DNA of 64,000 nt from Streptomyces sp. HB132 (GTDB taxonomy: Bacteria > Actinomycetota > Actinomycetes > Streptomycetales > Streptomycetaceae), in assembly GCF_016909575.1 (NCBI RefSeq), contig NZ_JAFBGA010000005.1:310001-374000 (forward strand). Reading direction: 5' to 3'. Numbering within the stretch: position 1 is the stretch's first letter; the number at the start of each line of letters is the position of its first letter. A program made the translations under genes and the position numbers. This document shows positions 1 to 8,245 of this stretch, one piece after another. The notes under the pieces are model-generated. The model saw only the letters and a program-made list of their open reading frames with translations, was not told where the DNA came from and did not search any database.

Positions 1-133
1 TCGGAGCCAGGAAGACCAGGGCGAACACCGCCATGAACGGTCCTACGAAGACCCAGCCGACCCGCCCGCGCCGGCTGCGGGAGCCTCTGGCCGGTGGGCG
101 ACGTCCGGTCGTGATCGGCGTAACGGCCGTCAT
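1..133 (-). CDS. Carbohydrate ABC transporter permease, N-terminus only (CUT1, MalF-like)
   Basis: These are the first 44 codons of a gene that runs off the left edge. From the ATG at 131-133 the protein has an Arg/Pro-rich cytoplasmic head of about 28 residues, then a hydrophobic segment GWVFVGPFMAVFALVFLAP. A G-x-F-x-x-P-like entry into the first membrane helix is the usual opening of MalF-type sugar permeases. The gene diverges from a LacI-family regulator across a gap holding a palindromic operator, the normal layout of a regulated sugar uptake operon. Substrate cannot be told. The family call rests on a short stretch and is moderately sure. Confidence 0.65.
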   Translation of the reverse strand, partial: MTAVTPITTGRRPPARGSRSRRGRVGWVFVGPFMAVFALVFLAP

Positions 134-573
134 GGGTACTCCTGTTGATCCGGCGTTGAGCATGGCCCCGGCCGGATGGGACACCGGACATCGTGGAGGC
201 ACTGTGCTTGAGAAGACCGATGTTTACGTAAACATTTCTCGGTGAGAGGATGTTCACACGCTCTCCTCCTTACGGTCAAGGCCGGACTCTCATTCACTCG
301 TTCGGGTTTTGCCGATCTCCCCACCACCGGTCCTGCCGTCTGGTAGGGGGCGTCACGACGAGAGGGCTCGCGCTGTCGGCGCCGGGCGACCGAAAGTGGT
401 AGAAATGCCGATGGCCCGAGCCCTCGGTCCCACGCGATGCGAGCCGGACGCGAAGCGGCCGTGGGGAGCGTTACTACCGGGCCGGCCGCAGGGCGCGCGC
501 GGCGGAAGACCGCCGACGGCCGGAAGAGCACCCCCACATGGTGAAAGGCTCACACGACGACGGAGGCAGACGG
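134..573. promoter_or_regulatory. Divergent promoter region between ABC permease and LacI regulator
   Basis: This 440-bp gap holds the start regions of two divergent genes. The only strong element I see is the palindrome at 220-235. The remainder, about 240-560, is GC-rich with no convincing gene on either strand. Confidence 0.55.
220..235. promoter_or_regulatory. Perfect 16-bp palindrome, probable LacI-family operator
   Basis: ATGTTTACGTAAACAT is a perfect 16-bp inverted repeat with a central CG, the typical form of a LacI/GalR-family operator. It is AT-rich in a GC-rich setting and lies 87 bp upstream of the permease start. The LacI-family gene on the other side of the gap is the natural candidate ligand, so autoregulation and control of the sugar operon are inferred. 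Confidence 0.7.
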
Positions 574-1611
574 GTGCAGGGACAGGAACGGGCCATGGAC
601 CGGCCTCCGCGCAAGGAAGCGTCCATGGCCGACGTCGCGCGCTTGGCCGGGGTCTCCTCACAGACGGTCTCCCGCGTGTCCAACGGGCACCCGATGGTGT
701 CCGGAGACACCCGGGAACGCGTTCTCGCCGCCATGAAGGAGCTCAACTACCGGCCCAACAGTGCCGCGCGCGCCCTCAAGAGCGGGAGGTTCCGCACGCT
801 GGGCGTCATCCTGTTCACGCTGGCCACCACGGGCAACGTCCGTACGCTGGAGGCCATTTCCGCCTCCGCGGCCGACGAGGGCTACGCCATCACCCTGCTG
901 CCCGTCGCCACACCCACCAGTACGGACGTCCACGGAGCCGTCACCGTGCTCGGCGAGCAGATGGTGGACGGCATCATCGTGATCATGGAAGTCCGCCTGC
1001 TGGACGCCGCCATCTCGCTGCCGCCGAACACCCACGTCGTGGTGGCCGACTCCGACGCGGGCGACCGGTACAGCGTCGTGGACACCGACCAGTCGGGGGG
1101 TTCCGAGGCAGCCGTGCGGCATCTGCTCGACCTCGGACACCGCACCGTGGTGCATGTCGCCGGCCCGTCGGAGTCGTTCGCCGCGCAGCGCCGTGCCCAC
1201 GCCTGGCGGAAGACCCTCGAGGAGGCGGGACGCCCGGTCCCTCCCCCGGTGGCCGGCGACTGGTCGGCGGCATCCGGATACGCGGCAGGTCTGGACCTGG
1301 CGGCGGACCCCACGTGCACTGCGATCTTCGCGGCCAACGACCAGATGGCGCTGGGTGTCCTGAGGGCCCTGCACGAGAGGGGCAGGCGCGTGCCCGAGGA
1401 CGTCAGCGTGGTGGGGTTCGACGACATCGCCGACTCCGCCTCCTTCCTTCCGCCGCTCACGACCGTCCACCAGGACTTCGCCGAGATCGGACGGCTGTGC
1501 GTGGACGGAGTGCTGCGGCAGATCCGCAACGAGACGACGGAGCGCGGTACCACCCTGGTCCCGACACGCCTGATCGTCCGGGCCAGTACGGCCCCGCCGC
1601 CCCACAGGTGA
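574..1611 (+). CDS. LacI-family transcriptional regulator
   Basis: A sugar-responsive repressor of 345 aa. The N-terminal HTH (about residues 17-40, MADVARLAGVSSQTVSRV) and the periplasmic-binding-like core are both complete; the late signature VVGFDDI is present. I choose the GTG at 574 because GGAGG at 562-566 sits 7 bases upstream; an in-frame ATG at 538 and another at 595 have poorer ribosome-binding sites. It diverges from the sugar ABC permease at the left edge and probably controls it through the palindrome at 220-235. The inducer is unknown. Confidence 0.9.
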   Translation: MQGQERAMDRPPRKEASMADVARLAGVSSQTVSRVSNGHPMVSGDTRERVLAAMKELNYRPNSAARALKSGRFRTLGVILFTLATTGNVRTLEAISASAADEGYAITLLPVATPTSTDVHGAVTVLGEQMVDGIIVIMEVRLLDAAISLPPNTHVVVADSDAGDRYSVVDTDQSGGSEAAVRHLLDLGHRTVVHVAGPSESFAAQRRAHAWRKTLEEAGRPVPPPVAGDWSAASGYAAGLDLAADPTCTAIFAANDQMALGVLRALHERGRRVPEDVSVVGFDDIADSASFLPPLTTVHQDFAEIGRLCVDGVLRQIRNETTERGTTLVPTRLIVRASTAPPPHR

Positions 1612-1918
1612 ACGCGCACCCTCGCGCGCCGGGCGGCCCCCACGGACCGTGAACGGTCCTGCTGGACCCGCCCGGTGCACGCCGTGACCTCGGCGCGGAG
1701 AAGGACGCCGTGACGGCCGAGGCCGACAGAGCCGGCACCACCGGCCCAACGCGCGCGGAGCCGCCGCTTTTCAAGCGGGCCGGACTGCTGTACGCCTGGG
1801 CCCTTGAGCTCCGAGGGGCGAGGACCCCAGGACTCGTGGCCACCCGCCTCCGACGCCCGGCCCGAGGCGAGCAGACCCCCTGACCGCTGCCGCCGCCTCC
1901 CGGACGGGCCCTGTCCCT
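1612..1918. other. Intergenic region with a weak terminator-like hairpin
   Basis: This 307-bp gap lies between convergent genes (LacI regulator and methyltransferase). A small hairpin GGACCG-TGAA-CGGTCC at 1644-1659 could terminate the regulator transcript. I see no credible gene in the rest. Confidence 0.4.
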
Positions 1919-2797
1919 TCAGGTCCTGCGGCGTGCGGCCCAGACGGTGCGTTCGGTGCGAACCACGAGGTCGGTACGGCGCAGAACGCTGTGGGGGCCG
2001 TCCACGTCGAGGAGCCGGTCGAGCGCGGCGAGGTCTTCGGGTACGAGCGATCCGGCGGCGGCGCCGCGGATGCGCTGCAGACTGCCCAGGGCGTAGCGGC
2101 CGAGCGCCTCGGTCGGAGAATCCTGGATGTTCACCGTGATGGTGCGTTCCCCTTGGCGTGCGAATCCGGCGGCGGTGAGCATCGGCCCCCAGTCGGCGCC
2201 GCGGTGGGGTACGTGTTCGGCGTGCAGGCGGTCCGTCGCGGCGTGGCAGCGTTCCTCCAGACCGGGCCGTCCCTCGGGGGCGTTCTCGGGCAGGAAGCGG
2301 GGGAAGCCGGCCAGCTCGACGACGGCGAACAGCCCGCCGGGCCCGAGTACGTCGTGGACGTGCCGCAGCGCGCGGTCCGGGGCAGCCATGTGGTGCATCG
2401 AAGCGGAGGCCCAGACGAGGTCCGGGGCGCCGAGGTCGGGCCAGTCCGTGGAGTCCAGGTCGGCCTGAACGGTGCGCACGCGGTCCTGCACTCCCCCGGC
2501 CCGCGCCTTCTGTCGCAGGCGCTGCAGGTGCTCCGCCGAGGAGTCGACGGCGGTGACGCGCGCCTCAGGGAAACGGGCCAGGAGGGCGAAGGTGCCGGCC
2601 CCCGTCCCGCAGCCCAGGTCCACGATCTCGTCCGGGGCCGCCTCGACGGGCAGCCATGCGGTGATGGCGGCGATGTGTTCGGCGAGGACTTCGGCGTCCA
2701 GGTCGAGGATCTCGGCCTGGACGCCGGCATCGGCGGCGCGCCGGGTGCCGTGGTGCGCGCCATGGCCGGGGGTGTGGTGCGGGTGCGTGTGTGTCAT
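1919..2797 (-). CDS. Class I SAM-dependent methyltransferase
   Basis: A soluble 292-aa protein with the Rossmann-type SAM fold. Motif I is DLGCGTGAG at residues 60-68, the acidic residue of motif II follows in VTAVDSS, and ASASMHHM matches motif IV of small-molecule methyltransferases. The N-terminus is His-rich (MTHTHPHH), as in some metal-associated proteins, but this may mean nothing. The spacing between the start and CTAGCGTA just upstream suggests a leaderless or very short-leader message; no good ribosome-binding site is visible. The XRE-cupin gene lies upstream on the same strand. Substrate is unknown. Confidence 0.85.
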   Translation of the reverse strand: MTHTHPHHTPGHGAHHGTRRAADAGVQAEILDLDAEVLAEHIAAITAWLPVEAAPDEIVDLGCGTGAGTFALLARFPEARVTAVDSSAEHLQRLRQKARAGGVQDRVRTVQADLDSTDWPDLGAPDLVWASASMHHMAAPDRALRHVHDVLGPGGLFAVVELAGFPRFLPENAPEGRPGLEERCHAATDRLHAEHVPHRGADWGPMLTAAGFARQGERTITVNIQDSPTEALGRYALGSLQRIRGAAAGSLVPEDLAALDRLLDVDGPHSVLRRTDLVVRTERTVWAARRRT

Positions 2798-2816
2798 GCC
2801 CCTACGCTAGGACGAG

Positions 2817-2854
2817 CTTGCGCATACAGCACAAGCACTTGCGTAGTGCGCAAG
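2817..2854. promoter_or_regulatory. Repeated CTTGCG operator-like sites upstream of the methyltransferase
   Basis: Two direct CTTGCGyA sites start at 2817 and 2838, exactly 21 bp (two helical turns) apart. An inverted copy TGCGCAAG lies at 2847-2854, so CTTGCGTA-G-TGCGCAAG forms a near-perfect palindrome at 2838-2854. The sites fall 20-57 bp upstream of the methyltransferase start, over its likely promoter. The adjacent XRE-cupin regulator is a plausible ligand, but this is inference. Confidence 0.5.
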
Positions 2855-2903
2855 AAACCGACCGCGTCCGGTGCCGAACACGCAAATCCTCAGGAGAAGG
2901 AGG

Positions 2904-3515
2904 TCACCCGCGGGAGCCGTCCGGTTCGAAGGAGCCGCCGGCGTCCTTGCTTCCGCCGTCGCGCTGATGTCCGCGCCGGGCGTCCCGGTCGAAGATGCCG
3001 AGGAGCTCGCAGGGTCCGCCCTCTGCCCCGATGGCGTGCGGCAGCATGGTGGGGAACTCCGCGGCCTGGTTGGTCTCGATGCGGAAGCGCCGGTGCCCCA
3101 GCATGAGGATCGCGGTGCCGGACAGGACGACGAGCCATTCGTGGCCGGGGTGGGCACGCATCCGCGCCGGATTGTCGGGCGGCGGCTCGGTCATCCGCTG
3201 GCGCACGACGGTCATACCGGGATCCGACTTGACCAGCCAGCGCATCCGGCCGTGCGCACCGTCGATCACCGGGCTGGTGACGACGTCGTCGGGGGCCGCC
3301 TCCACCAGCTGGTCCAGGGACGTGTCGAGGGCGCGGGCGAGGACGACCAGCTGATCGAGTGCGAGGCGGCGCTGACCGTTCTCGATGCGGGAGAGGGTGG
3401 TCTGGCTGACGTTGGCACGAGTGGCCAGTTCCTCCAGGGACCAGCCCTGCGCGACCCGCAGGGCGCGGATCCGCTTGCGCACCAGGCCGTCCAGTTCGTC
3501 GGTTTTTTGCGTCAT
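2904..3515 (-). CDS. XRE-family regulator with C-terminal cupin
   Basis: A 203-aa DNA-binding protein. An XRE helix-turn-helix occupies about residues 11-65 (LEELATRANVSQTTLSRIENG), and a double-stranded beta-helix cupin about 105-180 (HPGHEWLVVLSGTAILML), the small-molecule sensing half of this common regulator class. I place the start at ATG 3515; an upstream ATG at 3542 and TTG at 3545 are also in frame. The transposon terminus is only 31 bp upstream of ATG 3515, so the insertion has replaced most of the native promoter. Expression may therefore be altered or driven from the element. Confidence 0.85.
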   Translation of the reverse strand: MTQKTDELDGLVRKRIRALRVAQGWSLEELATRANVSQTTLSRIENGQRRLALDQLVVLARALDTSLDQLVEAAPDDVVTSPVIDGAHGRMRWLVKSDPGMTVVRQRMTEPPPDNPARMRAHPGHEWLVVLSGTAILMLGHRRFRIETNQAAEFPTMLPHAIGAEGGPCELLGIFDRDARRGHQRDGGSKDAGGSFEPDGSRG

Positions 3516-3541
3516 GAGCAATACCGTATGTCTCTGGCGCA

Positions 3542-3546
3542 TCAAC
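3542..3546. repeat. Target-site duplication TCAAC, left copy
   Basis: TCAAC immediately precedes the left transposon terminus and recurs directly after the right terminus. Five base pairs is the duplication length known for Tn7, Tn5053 and Mu transposases. Confidence 0.85.
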
Positions 3547-3620
3547 TGTCGTGCGCAGGGTAGATGTCAGTGGGATGCGCAGGGTTATGACAGTGGGATC
3601 GTAGAGTCCGTGTCAGTAGG
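3547..3620. repeat. Left transposon end with tandem transposase-binding repeats
   Basis: The terminus TGTCGTGCGCAGGGT leads into two tandem copies of a roughly 24-bp unit, GCGCAGGGT followed by A/T-rich bases and GTCAGTGGGAT or GACAGTGGGAT, starting at 3553 and 3577. A partial third copy TGTCAGTAGG lies at 3611-3620. The stop codon of the HTH gene (3585-3587) falls inside the second unit. Confidence 0.85.
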
Positions 3621-4394
3621 CGCTGGCGGCTCGGGGAGCATCCGCAGGCTGTACGCGACGTTGTCGTGGAAGCGGTCGATGATGTCGCCGCGGGTGACCA
3701 TGTCGGCGGCGGCGAGGTTTTCGAGGGCCTGGCGCTGGGCGGCGTCGCCGGGGTCGATTCCGCCGTCGACCCAGACGCGCAGGAGCACCTCGGCCTCGGC
3801 GGGCTGGATGGGGCCGCGGATGTCGGGGCGGGGGTTTTTCTGTCCCGTGAGCGCGTCGACCTGGTGCGGGGCGAGGACATCGAGGCGTGGGGTGACGGTG
3901 TACGCCTCGGGCGGGACGTGCCGCAGGACGAGCGCGCCGCCGGTGTCCGGGCGGGTGCGCGCGTGGTCGAGGGCCGCGTCGTGCCGGTGACGGGTCCAGG
4001 AGAGAGCGGCGGCGAGGCCGTCGGCGGTGAGGGGGCTGTCCGCGTGCGCGAGCGCGGTGACGACGGTGAGCGCGTCGTGGTCGGCGCCGGCCGAGCGGCG
4101 GTCGAGGACTTGGCGGTGGCGGGGCAGCTCGAAGAGGTCGTCGGCGCCGGTCATCAGGTCGGCGGGGTGCATGTCGAGGCGGCGGGCGAGTTCGAGCAGG
4201 ACGCGGACAGGCAGATCGGGGAGTTCGTCGAGGTCGATCTGATGCTCGTGGACGCCGAGGAGGTCGGCGAGCTGCCAGCCGGTCATGCCCGCGGCCAGGA
4301 GCCGGCGCTTGATGACGTGGGAGCGCTGTACCGACTCGCGGCGCCGCTGGGGGCCCTCGCGGCGAGGGGGACGGCTGGACATCGGCGCGGTCAC
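3585..4394 (-). CDS. HTH protein, last gene of the transposition operon
   Basis: A 269-aa protein I do not recognise as a named family. Near residues 25-80 it has an XRE-like helix-turn-helix (HVIKRRLLAAGMTGWQLADL, then a VHEHQIDLDELPDLPVRVLL stretch). The C-terminal half, with ADSPLTADGLAAALSW and AEAEVLLRVWVDGG segments, looks like one or two winged-helix folds. The start is GTG 4394, overlapping the stop of the 508-aa gene as GTGA, which implies translational coupling; ATG 4382 is the alternative. Position in a tniA-tniB-like operon suggests a role in target choice, end binding or operon control. No function is proven by sequence. Confidence 0.75.
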   Translation of the reverse strand: MTAPMSSRPPRREGPQRRRESVQRSHVIKRRLLAAGMTGWQLADLLGVHEHQIDLDELPDLPVRVLLELARRLDMHPADLMTGADDLFELPRHRQVLDRRSAGADHDALTVVTALAHADSPLTADGLAAALSWTRHRHDAALDHARTRPDTGGALVLRHVPPEAYTVTPRLDVLAPHQVDALTGQKNPRPDIRGPIQPAEAEVLLRVWVDGGIDPGDAAQRQALENLAAADMVTRGDIIDRFHDNVAYSLRMLPEPPAPTDTDSTIPLS

Positions 4395-5917
4395 AGGCGG
4401 CTGCGGATGTCGTCGCTGAGGGGGACGAGGTCCAGGCCCCGGTAGTGCATCCACCCGGCGGCCGCCGCGTCGTGACTGCCCTCGTCGCCGTGGCGGCAGT
4501 GGGAGCGGTGGAGCCAGGCCGGGTTGAAGTGGATGCGGTGGCACGTCCGGATGACCGCCTCGCGCAGGTGGAGCTCCGGGCTCTTGTTGCCCGGGTCCTT
4601 GTCGTGGATGAACAGCGGGTCTGCGTCGGTGGCGCCTTGGCTGCGCCGGTAGGCGAGGTGGGCGGCGACGAGCGGGGCGGCGTGCGCCGGCAGGAGTACG
4701 GGATCGTCGGATTCGAGGTGGAGCACCTGGAGGGCGTTGAGCTCGTGCGGAATGTGGTGGTGGGACTTCCATCGCCAGGGCGCGGGGAGGTAGCGGTTCT
4801 CCTCGGCCTCGTACGGGCTGCCGGTGACGGGGAGGCGGACGCTGCTGCCGTCGGGGGCGGTGTTGCCGCAGGTGATCAGGCCGAAGCCGGTGGGCCCGTG
4901 GGAGAGGTGGATGGACAGGGCGGTCGCGGCGGCGGCTTCGGGCGGGGCGACGGTGCGGATCTTGTGGCAGAGACGTTCGGTGAGCTGGCTGAGCAGGCGG
5001 GTGGTGGGTGCGGTGCCGAGGGTCTCGTACTGCCAGCGCAGGAGGTAGCCGCGCAGGAACAGGGCGACCTGGACGGCGCGGAGCCGTACGAGGGCGTGGG
5101 CCTGGTCGGGGGCGGGGCCGATGCGGTGGTCGCGCAGGTAGAAGGTGAGGCGGGCGCCGAAGGCGCGGGTGTGCCGGAGGCTGCCGGGCTGGGTGTGATG
5201 TCCGGCGAGGCCGCGGCGGGTCAGCCACTGGTCGGCCAGGTGGATCTCGCGGCCGTAGACCTCGTTCAGCGCGGTGAAGGTGTTGCCCGGGAGCTTCGCG
5301 CGGCAGTGGGCCAGGAAGACGGGGAAGTCCTGCATGGGCAGGACGGGGCCGACGCCTTCGGCCCACGGGGTGGTCGCATCGGCGCGCAGGGGGCTGGTGA
5401 GGGAGCGGGGCGAGGGCGGCAGTTCGCGGGCGAAGGCGGTGAGGTCGATCGTCTGGAAGCGGTAGCCGGCGTGGTGGAAGGCGTGGACGGGCGGCTTCAG
5501 GTAGGCGTCGTTGTCGGTGTCGGGCCAGATGAGCCACACGGTGGCGTCCGCGCGGGTGCCGAGTTCGGCGAGCAGGTCGAGGGCGCCGTCGGGGAGGCGG
5601 TGGGCGCGGTCGATGACGAGGTGGCGTATCTGGTCGGTGTTCAGCCAGGCGGCGGCCTGGCGCCACGCGTCGGGGGCCGGGGCGCGGTCGGCGAGGAGGG
5701 TGGTGGGGCTGCGGCCGGTGGCGGTGAGGATGTCGAGGGCGAGGTCGCTGGTGCGGCCGCCGGGGGTGGGGCGGACGACGAGCCGGCCGGGGCCTTCGAC
5801 GGCGGCCAGGCGGCGCACGATGCGGTGGTCATCGCCGGGGTTGCGGACCATCACCAGGCGGGGGCCGGGTGGCAGGTCCCGGTTGACGACGCGGGCCGCG
5901 GGCGCGGTGTCAGGCAT
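4391..5917 (-). CDS. Third transposition protein, 508 aa, degenerate ATPase-like N-terminus
   Basis: It sits where tniQ or tnsD sits in related elements but I see no TniQ signature. The N-terminal 120 residues resemble the neighbouring ATPase: a Walker-B-like stretch RHLVIDRAHRLPDGALDLL (98-116) parallels LIVVDEAQRL, but the P-loop is degraded to PTPGGRTS (50-57) with no GKT, so ATP hydrolysis is unlikely. The C-terminal 120 residues loosely recall a tyrosine-recombinase core (dPLFIHDK, then LHRSHCRH) and hold clustered Cys/His that could bind zinc; both ideas are weak. It overlaps the ATPase gene by 8 bp upstream and the HTH gene downstream. A decayed copy of part of it lies near 10240-10370. 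Confidence 0.8.
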   Translation of the reverse strand: MPDTAPAARVVNRDLPPGPRLVMVRNPGDDHRIVRRLAAVEGPGRLVVRPTPGGRTSDLALDILTATGRSPTTLLADRAPAPDAWRQAAAWLNTDQIRHLVIDRAHRLPDGALDLLAELGTRADATVWLIWPDTDNDAYLKPPVHAFHHAGYRFQTIDLTAFARELPPSPRSLTSPLRADATTPWAEGVGPVLPMQDFPVFLAHCRAKLPGNTFTALNEVYGREIHLADQWLTRRGLAGHHTQPGSLRHTRAFGARLTFYLRDHRIGPAPDQAHALVRLRAVQVALFLRGYLLRWQYETLGTAPTTRLLSQLTERLCHKIRTVAPPEAAAATALSIHLSHGPTGFGLITCGNTAPDGSSVRLPVTGSPYEAEENRYLPAPWRWKSHHHIPHELNALQVLHLESDDPVLLPAHAAPLVAAHLAYRRSQGATDADPLFIHDKDPGNKSPELHLREAVIRTCHRIHFNPAWLHRSHCRHGDEGSHDAAAAGWMHYRGLDLVPLSDDIRSRL

Positions 5918-6668
5918 ACACGCCGCCGCCCAGGAGGGTGAGGGCGTTATCGATGACCTCGGTGTCGATGCGGGGCCGTTCGGCGGCCTGGCACAGTCCG
6001 GCGGCGGTGTGGGTGAAGGCGGCCCAGTCGCGCATGGTGCCCTGTCCGTACAGCTCGTCGATCTGCCGCAGCAAGGCGTCGTCCGCGCCGGCGTAGATGG
6101 GGTGGTAGTCGCGCATCAGGGCGGGGATCTCGTCGGCGGCCAGCGGACGGAAGGGTAGGCGGCGGAAGACGCGGGAGCGGAGCATCGGTTCACGGGAGAG
6201 GACTTCCCAGCAGCCGTCGCCGCCGACGTAGAGCAGGGCGAACTTCGTCTTCGGCTCGTCGTGCAGGTGCCGCAGCAGTTCGATGCAGTCGCTGTTCAGG
6301 CGCTGGGCCTCATCCACGACGATCAAGCGCCTGGGGTGGGAGAGAAGGTCCAGGAGCCGGTTGGTGATGTGGAACCGGTTGCGGGACTTGGGGGCGACGG
6401 TGCCGGTGAGGGCGGCCAGGAGGTGATCGGCGACCAAGCGCATGGTGGGGCGGGCGGTGAAGGACAGCGCGCACACGGCGGGCCCGCCGCGGGCGGCCTG
6501 GTCCTCCAGGGCGGCCTCGACCGCGTACGTCTTGCCGGTGCCGGCCGGGCCGTGGATGACGCCGGTGGCGTTGTTCTTCACGAGGTCGTCCACGACGCGG
6601 TGGGCGAGCTGGAAGGTGCCGGTCGGCAGCGTCGCGGCGCCGGTCAGGTCGGCGAAGTGCCGGGGCAT
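5910..6668 (-). CDS. AAA+ ATPase, TniB/TnsC-like transposition regulator
   Basis: A 252-aa cytoplasmic ATPase with Walker A GPAGTGKT at residues 40-47, Walker B LIVVDEAQ at 115-122 and a sensor/arginine-finger region around REPMLRSRVFRRLPF. Proteins of this class (TniB, TnsC, IstB, MuB) coat target DNA and recruit and activate a DDE transposase. The start ATG at 6666-6668 lies two bases after the transposase stop, with GAGGAGA inside the end of the transposase gene as the ribosome-binding site. Its length is close to TniB of Tn5053. The distal gene starts inside its 3-prime end. Confidence 0.9.
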   Translation of the reverse strand: MPRHFADLTGAATLPTGTFQLAHRVVDDLVKNNATGVIHGPAGTGKTYAVEAALEDQAARGGPAVCALSFTARPTMRLVADHLLAALTGTVAPKSRNRFHITNRLLDLLSHPRRLIVVDEAQRLNSDCIELLRHLHDEPKTKFALLYVGGDGCWEVLSREPMLRSRVFRRLPFRPLAADEIPALMRDYHPIYAGADDALLRQIDELYGQGTMRDWAAFTHTAAGLCQAAERPRIDTEVIDNALTLLGGGVYA

Positions 6669-6670
6669 CG

Positions 6671-8245
6671 TCAGGTCTCCTCGTTCGTGGTGATCGGGGT
6701 GATGCCGAGCAGGGAGGTGGAGGCGCGGGCACGCAGGGCGGCGTCGAGCTGCTGGCGGGAGGAGCCGCGGCCGACCTTGTCCGTGACGAGCCGGGATTCG
6801 GCGGCCGGGCTGTCGCCGGTCATCGGTGCGAGCTCGCGCCGGGCCCGCCGGGATGCCTTGCGTCGTTCGCGGCCGAGCCGGGCGGCTTCGTCGCGCTGCT
6901 GGAGGCGGAAGGCGTCGGTCTGCTCGGCGGTGAGCGTTCCGGTCGGCAGCGCGGTGCACAGGTGTTTGCCGCCCAGGTAGACCTCGACGGACCGGTCGTC
7001 GTGCGGCATGTAGCGGATCTGGACGACCTGGCCGACGCGGCCGTGGATCTCCGGGGCGACGTAGGCGTGCCCGTTGAGGTGGATGCCGTCCTTCTGGATG
7101 GTGCGTTCGTCGCCGGCCAGCAGCAGGTGGCGCAGCTTGTCCGCGTCGATCCGGTGCAGCGGCGCCTCGTCCTCCTGCCAGGCGGCCAGCGGGGTGCGGC
7201 CGTCCAGCATCCGGTGCGGGCGTTCGGTGTTGTACCAGCGGGTCCAGGCGGCGAGCCGTTTCACGAAGTCGTCCAAGAGCATCGGCCCGCCGCTCTTCTC
7301 GGCGGCGCGCTTGGCGGCCGGGCTGTCGCCGACGGGCCCGTACAGGCGGCCCGACGCGTCGCGGGGCCCGCCGGTGAAGCCGGGCATCAGCGAGATGAGG
7401 GTCTGCTCGATGGTCAGGTTGACCCGCTCGACCTTGCCCTTGCGGTGCGGGGTGAACGCCGGCAGGCGGTGGACGGTGACGCACAGCGCGGCCATCACGT
7501 CCTTGATGGTGCCGGCGGCGAACTCCAGGCCGCGGTCGATCCGTACGCGGGCCGGAACGGCGCCGAACGGTGAGACGTCGGGGTCGTGGACCAGGGCCAT
7601 GCGCATCGCGGTGAGCACGGTGCCCGCGTGCGGGCTCACCGCGAGCGACCAGCCGAGCAGGGCGCGGGTGCCGTCGTCGACGATCGTGGTCATCCACGGG
7701 GAGAGCGGCTTGCCCTTGGGCGGGTGCACGAGGATCGGCAGCTGCTTGTGGTCCATCTCCCACACCCGGCCCCTCGCCTCGTCCGGGCGCCGCAGGTACA
7801 CCGACTTCGCCCGGCGCCCGGACTCGCCGACCTTCCACGCGGCCCGCTCGGCCGGGGTGAGCTCGCGGTTGAAGGCGACCTGCATCGTGCGCAGCGCGAG
7901 CGGGGCGGCGTCCGCCCAGCCCTCGCGCAGGAAGTCGGGGACCGGGGCGCCGGCGGTGGTGCCGTCGCCGTCGACCACGGCCTGGCGGGCGCGGTACACG
8001 GCGGAGACGTTCCCCCGGTACAGGGCGTACGCCTCCCGGTCGGTCTCGCTCAGCACGTACGGTTCGGGCCCGCGGTGTTCGGGGACGCGGGAGGGCGCGG
8101 CCAGCCACCGCCACACCGTGCGCTCGCTGACGCCCAGGCCCTCGGCGGCCAGGCGTACGTGCGCGGCCGACAGCTGCTCGGCGTCGCGCAGCTGGTTCAG
8201 CCGGGCCACCGCCGCCGCCCGCTTCGACTCCTGCGCCCCCTCCAT
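6671..8245 (-). CDS. DDE transposase, TniA/TnsB/Mu family
   Basis: A 524-aa transposase. An N-terminal HTH is visible (LGVSERTVWRWL, residues 37-48). The retroviral-integrase-like core has Asp165 (VWEMDHKQL), Asp237 (RIDRGLEF) and Glu273 (GKVERVN), giving an exact D,D-35-E spacing. The C-terminal barrel region and a basic tail (RRKASRRARRE) follow. It cuts the 3-prime ends of the element and joins them to target DNA. As first gene of a four-gene minus-strand operon it is followed two bases later by the ATPase gene. No TnsA-like partner is seen, as in Tn5053, where transposition is replicative. Confidence 0.93.
   Translation of the reverse strand: MEGAQESKRAAAVARLNQLRDAEQLSAAHVRLAAEGLGVSERTVWRWLAAPSRVPEHRGPEPYVLSETDREAYALYRGNVSAVYRARQAVVDGDGTTAGAPVPDFLREGWADAAPLALRTMQVAFNRELTPAERAAWKVGESGRRAKSVYLRRPDEARGRVWEMDHKQLPILVHPPKGKPLSPWMTTIVDDGTRALLGWSLAVSPHAGTVLTAMRMALVHDPDVSPFGAVPARVRIDRGLEFAAGTIKDVMAALCVTVHRLPAFTPHRKGKVERVNLTIEQTLISLMPGFTGGPRDASGRLYGPVGDSPAAKRAAEKSGGPMLLDDFVKRLAAWTRWYNTERPHRMLDGRTPLAAWQEDEAPLHRIDADKLRHLLLAGDERTIQKDGIHLNGHAYVAPEIHGRVGQVVQIRYMPHDDRSVEVYLGGKHLCTALPTGTLTAEQTDAFRLQQRDEAARLGRERRKASRRARRELAPMTGDSPAAESRLVTDKVGRGSSRQQLDAALRARASTSLLGITPITTNEET

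Noticed and set aside
4391..4800. Calling the 508-aa protein a tyrosine recombinase
   Set aside because: The catalytic Arg-Lys-His-Arg-Tyr set cannot be traced; the resemblance is limited to a few hydrophobic and His-rich phrases.
3585..5666. A 693-codon minus-strand frame across the HTH gene and most of the 508-aa gene
   Set aside because: Its first two thirds are Pro/Arg-rich and lie in the wrong frame of the 508-aa gene; only the part from 4394 downward looks like protein.
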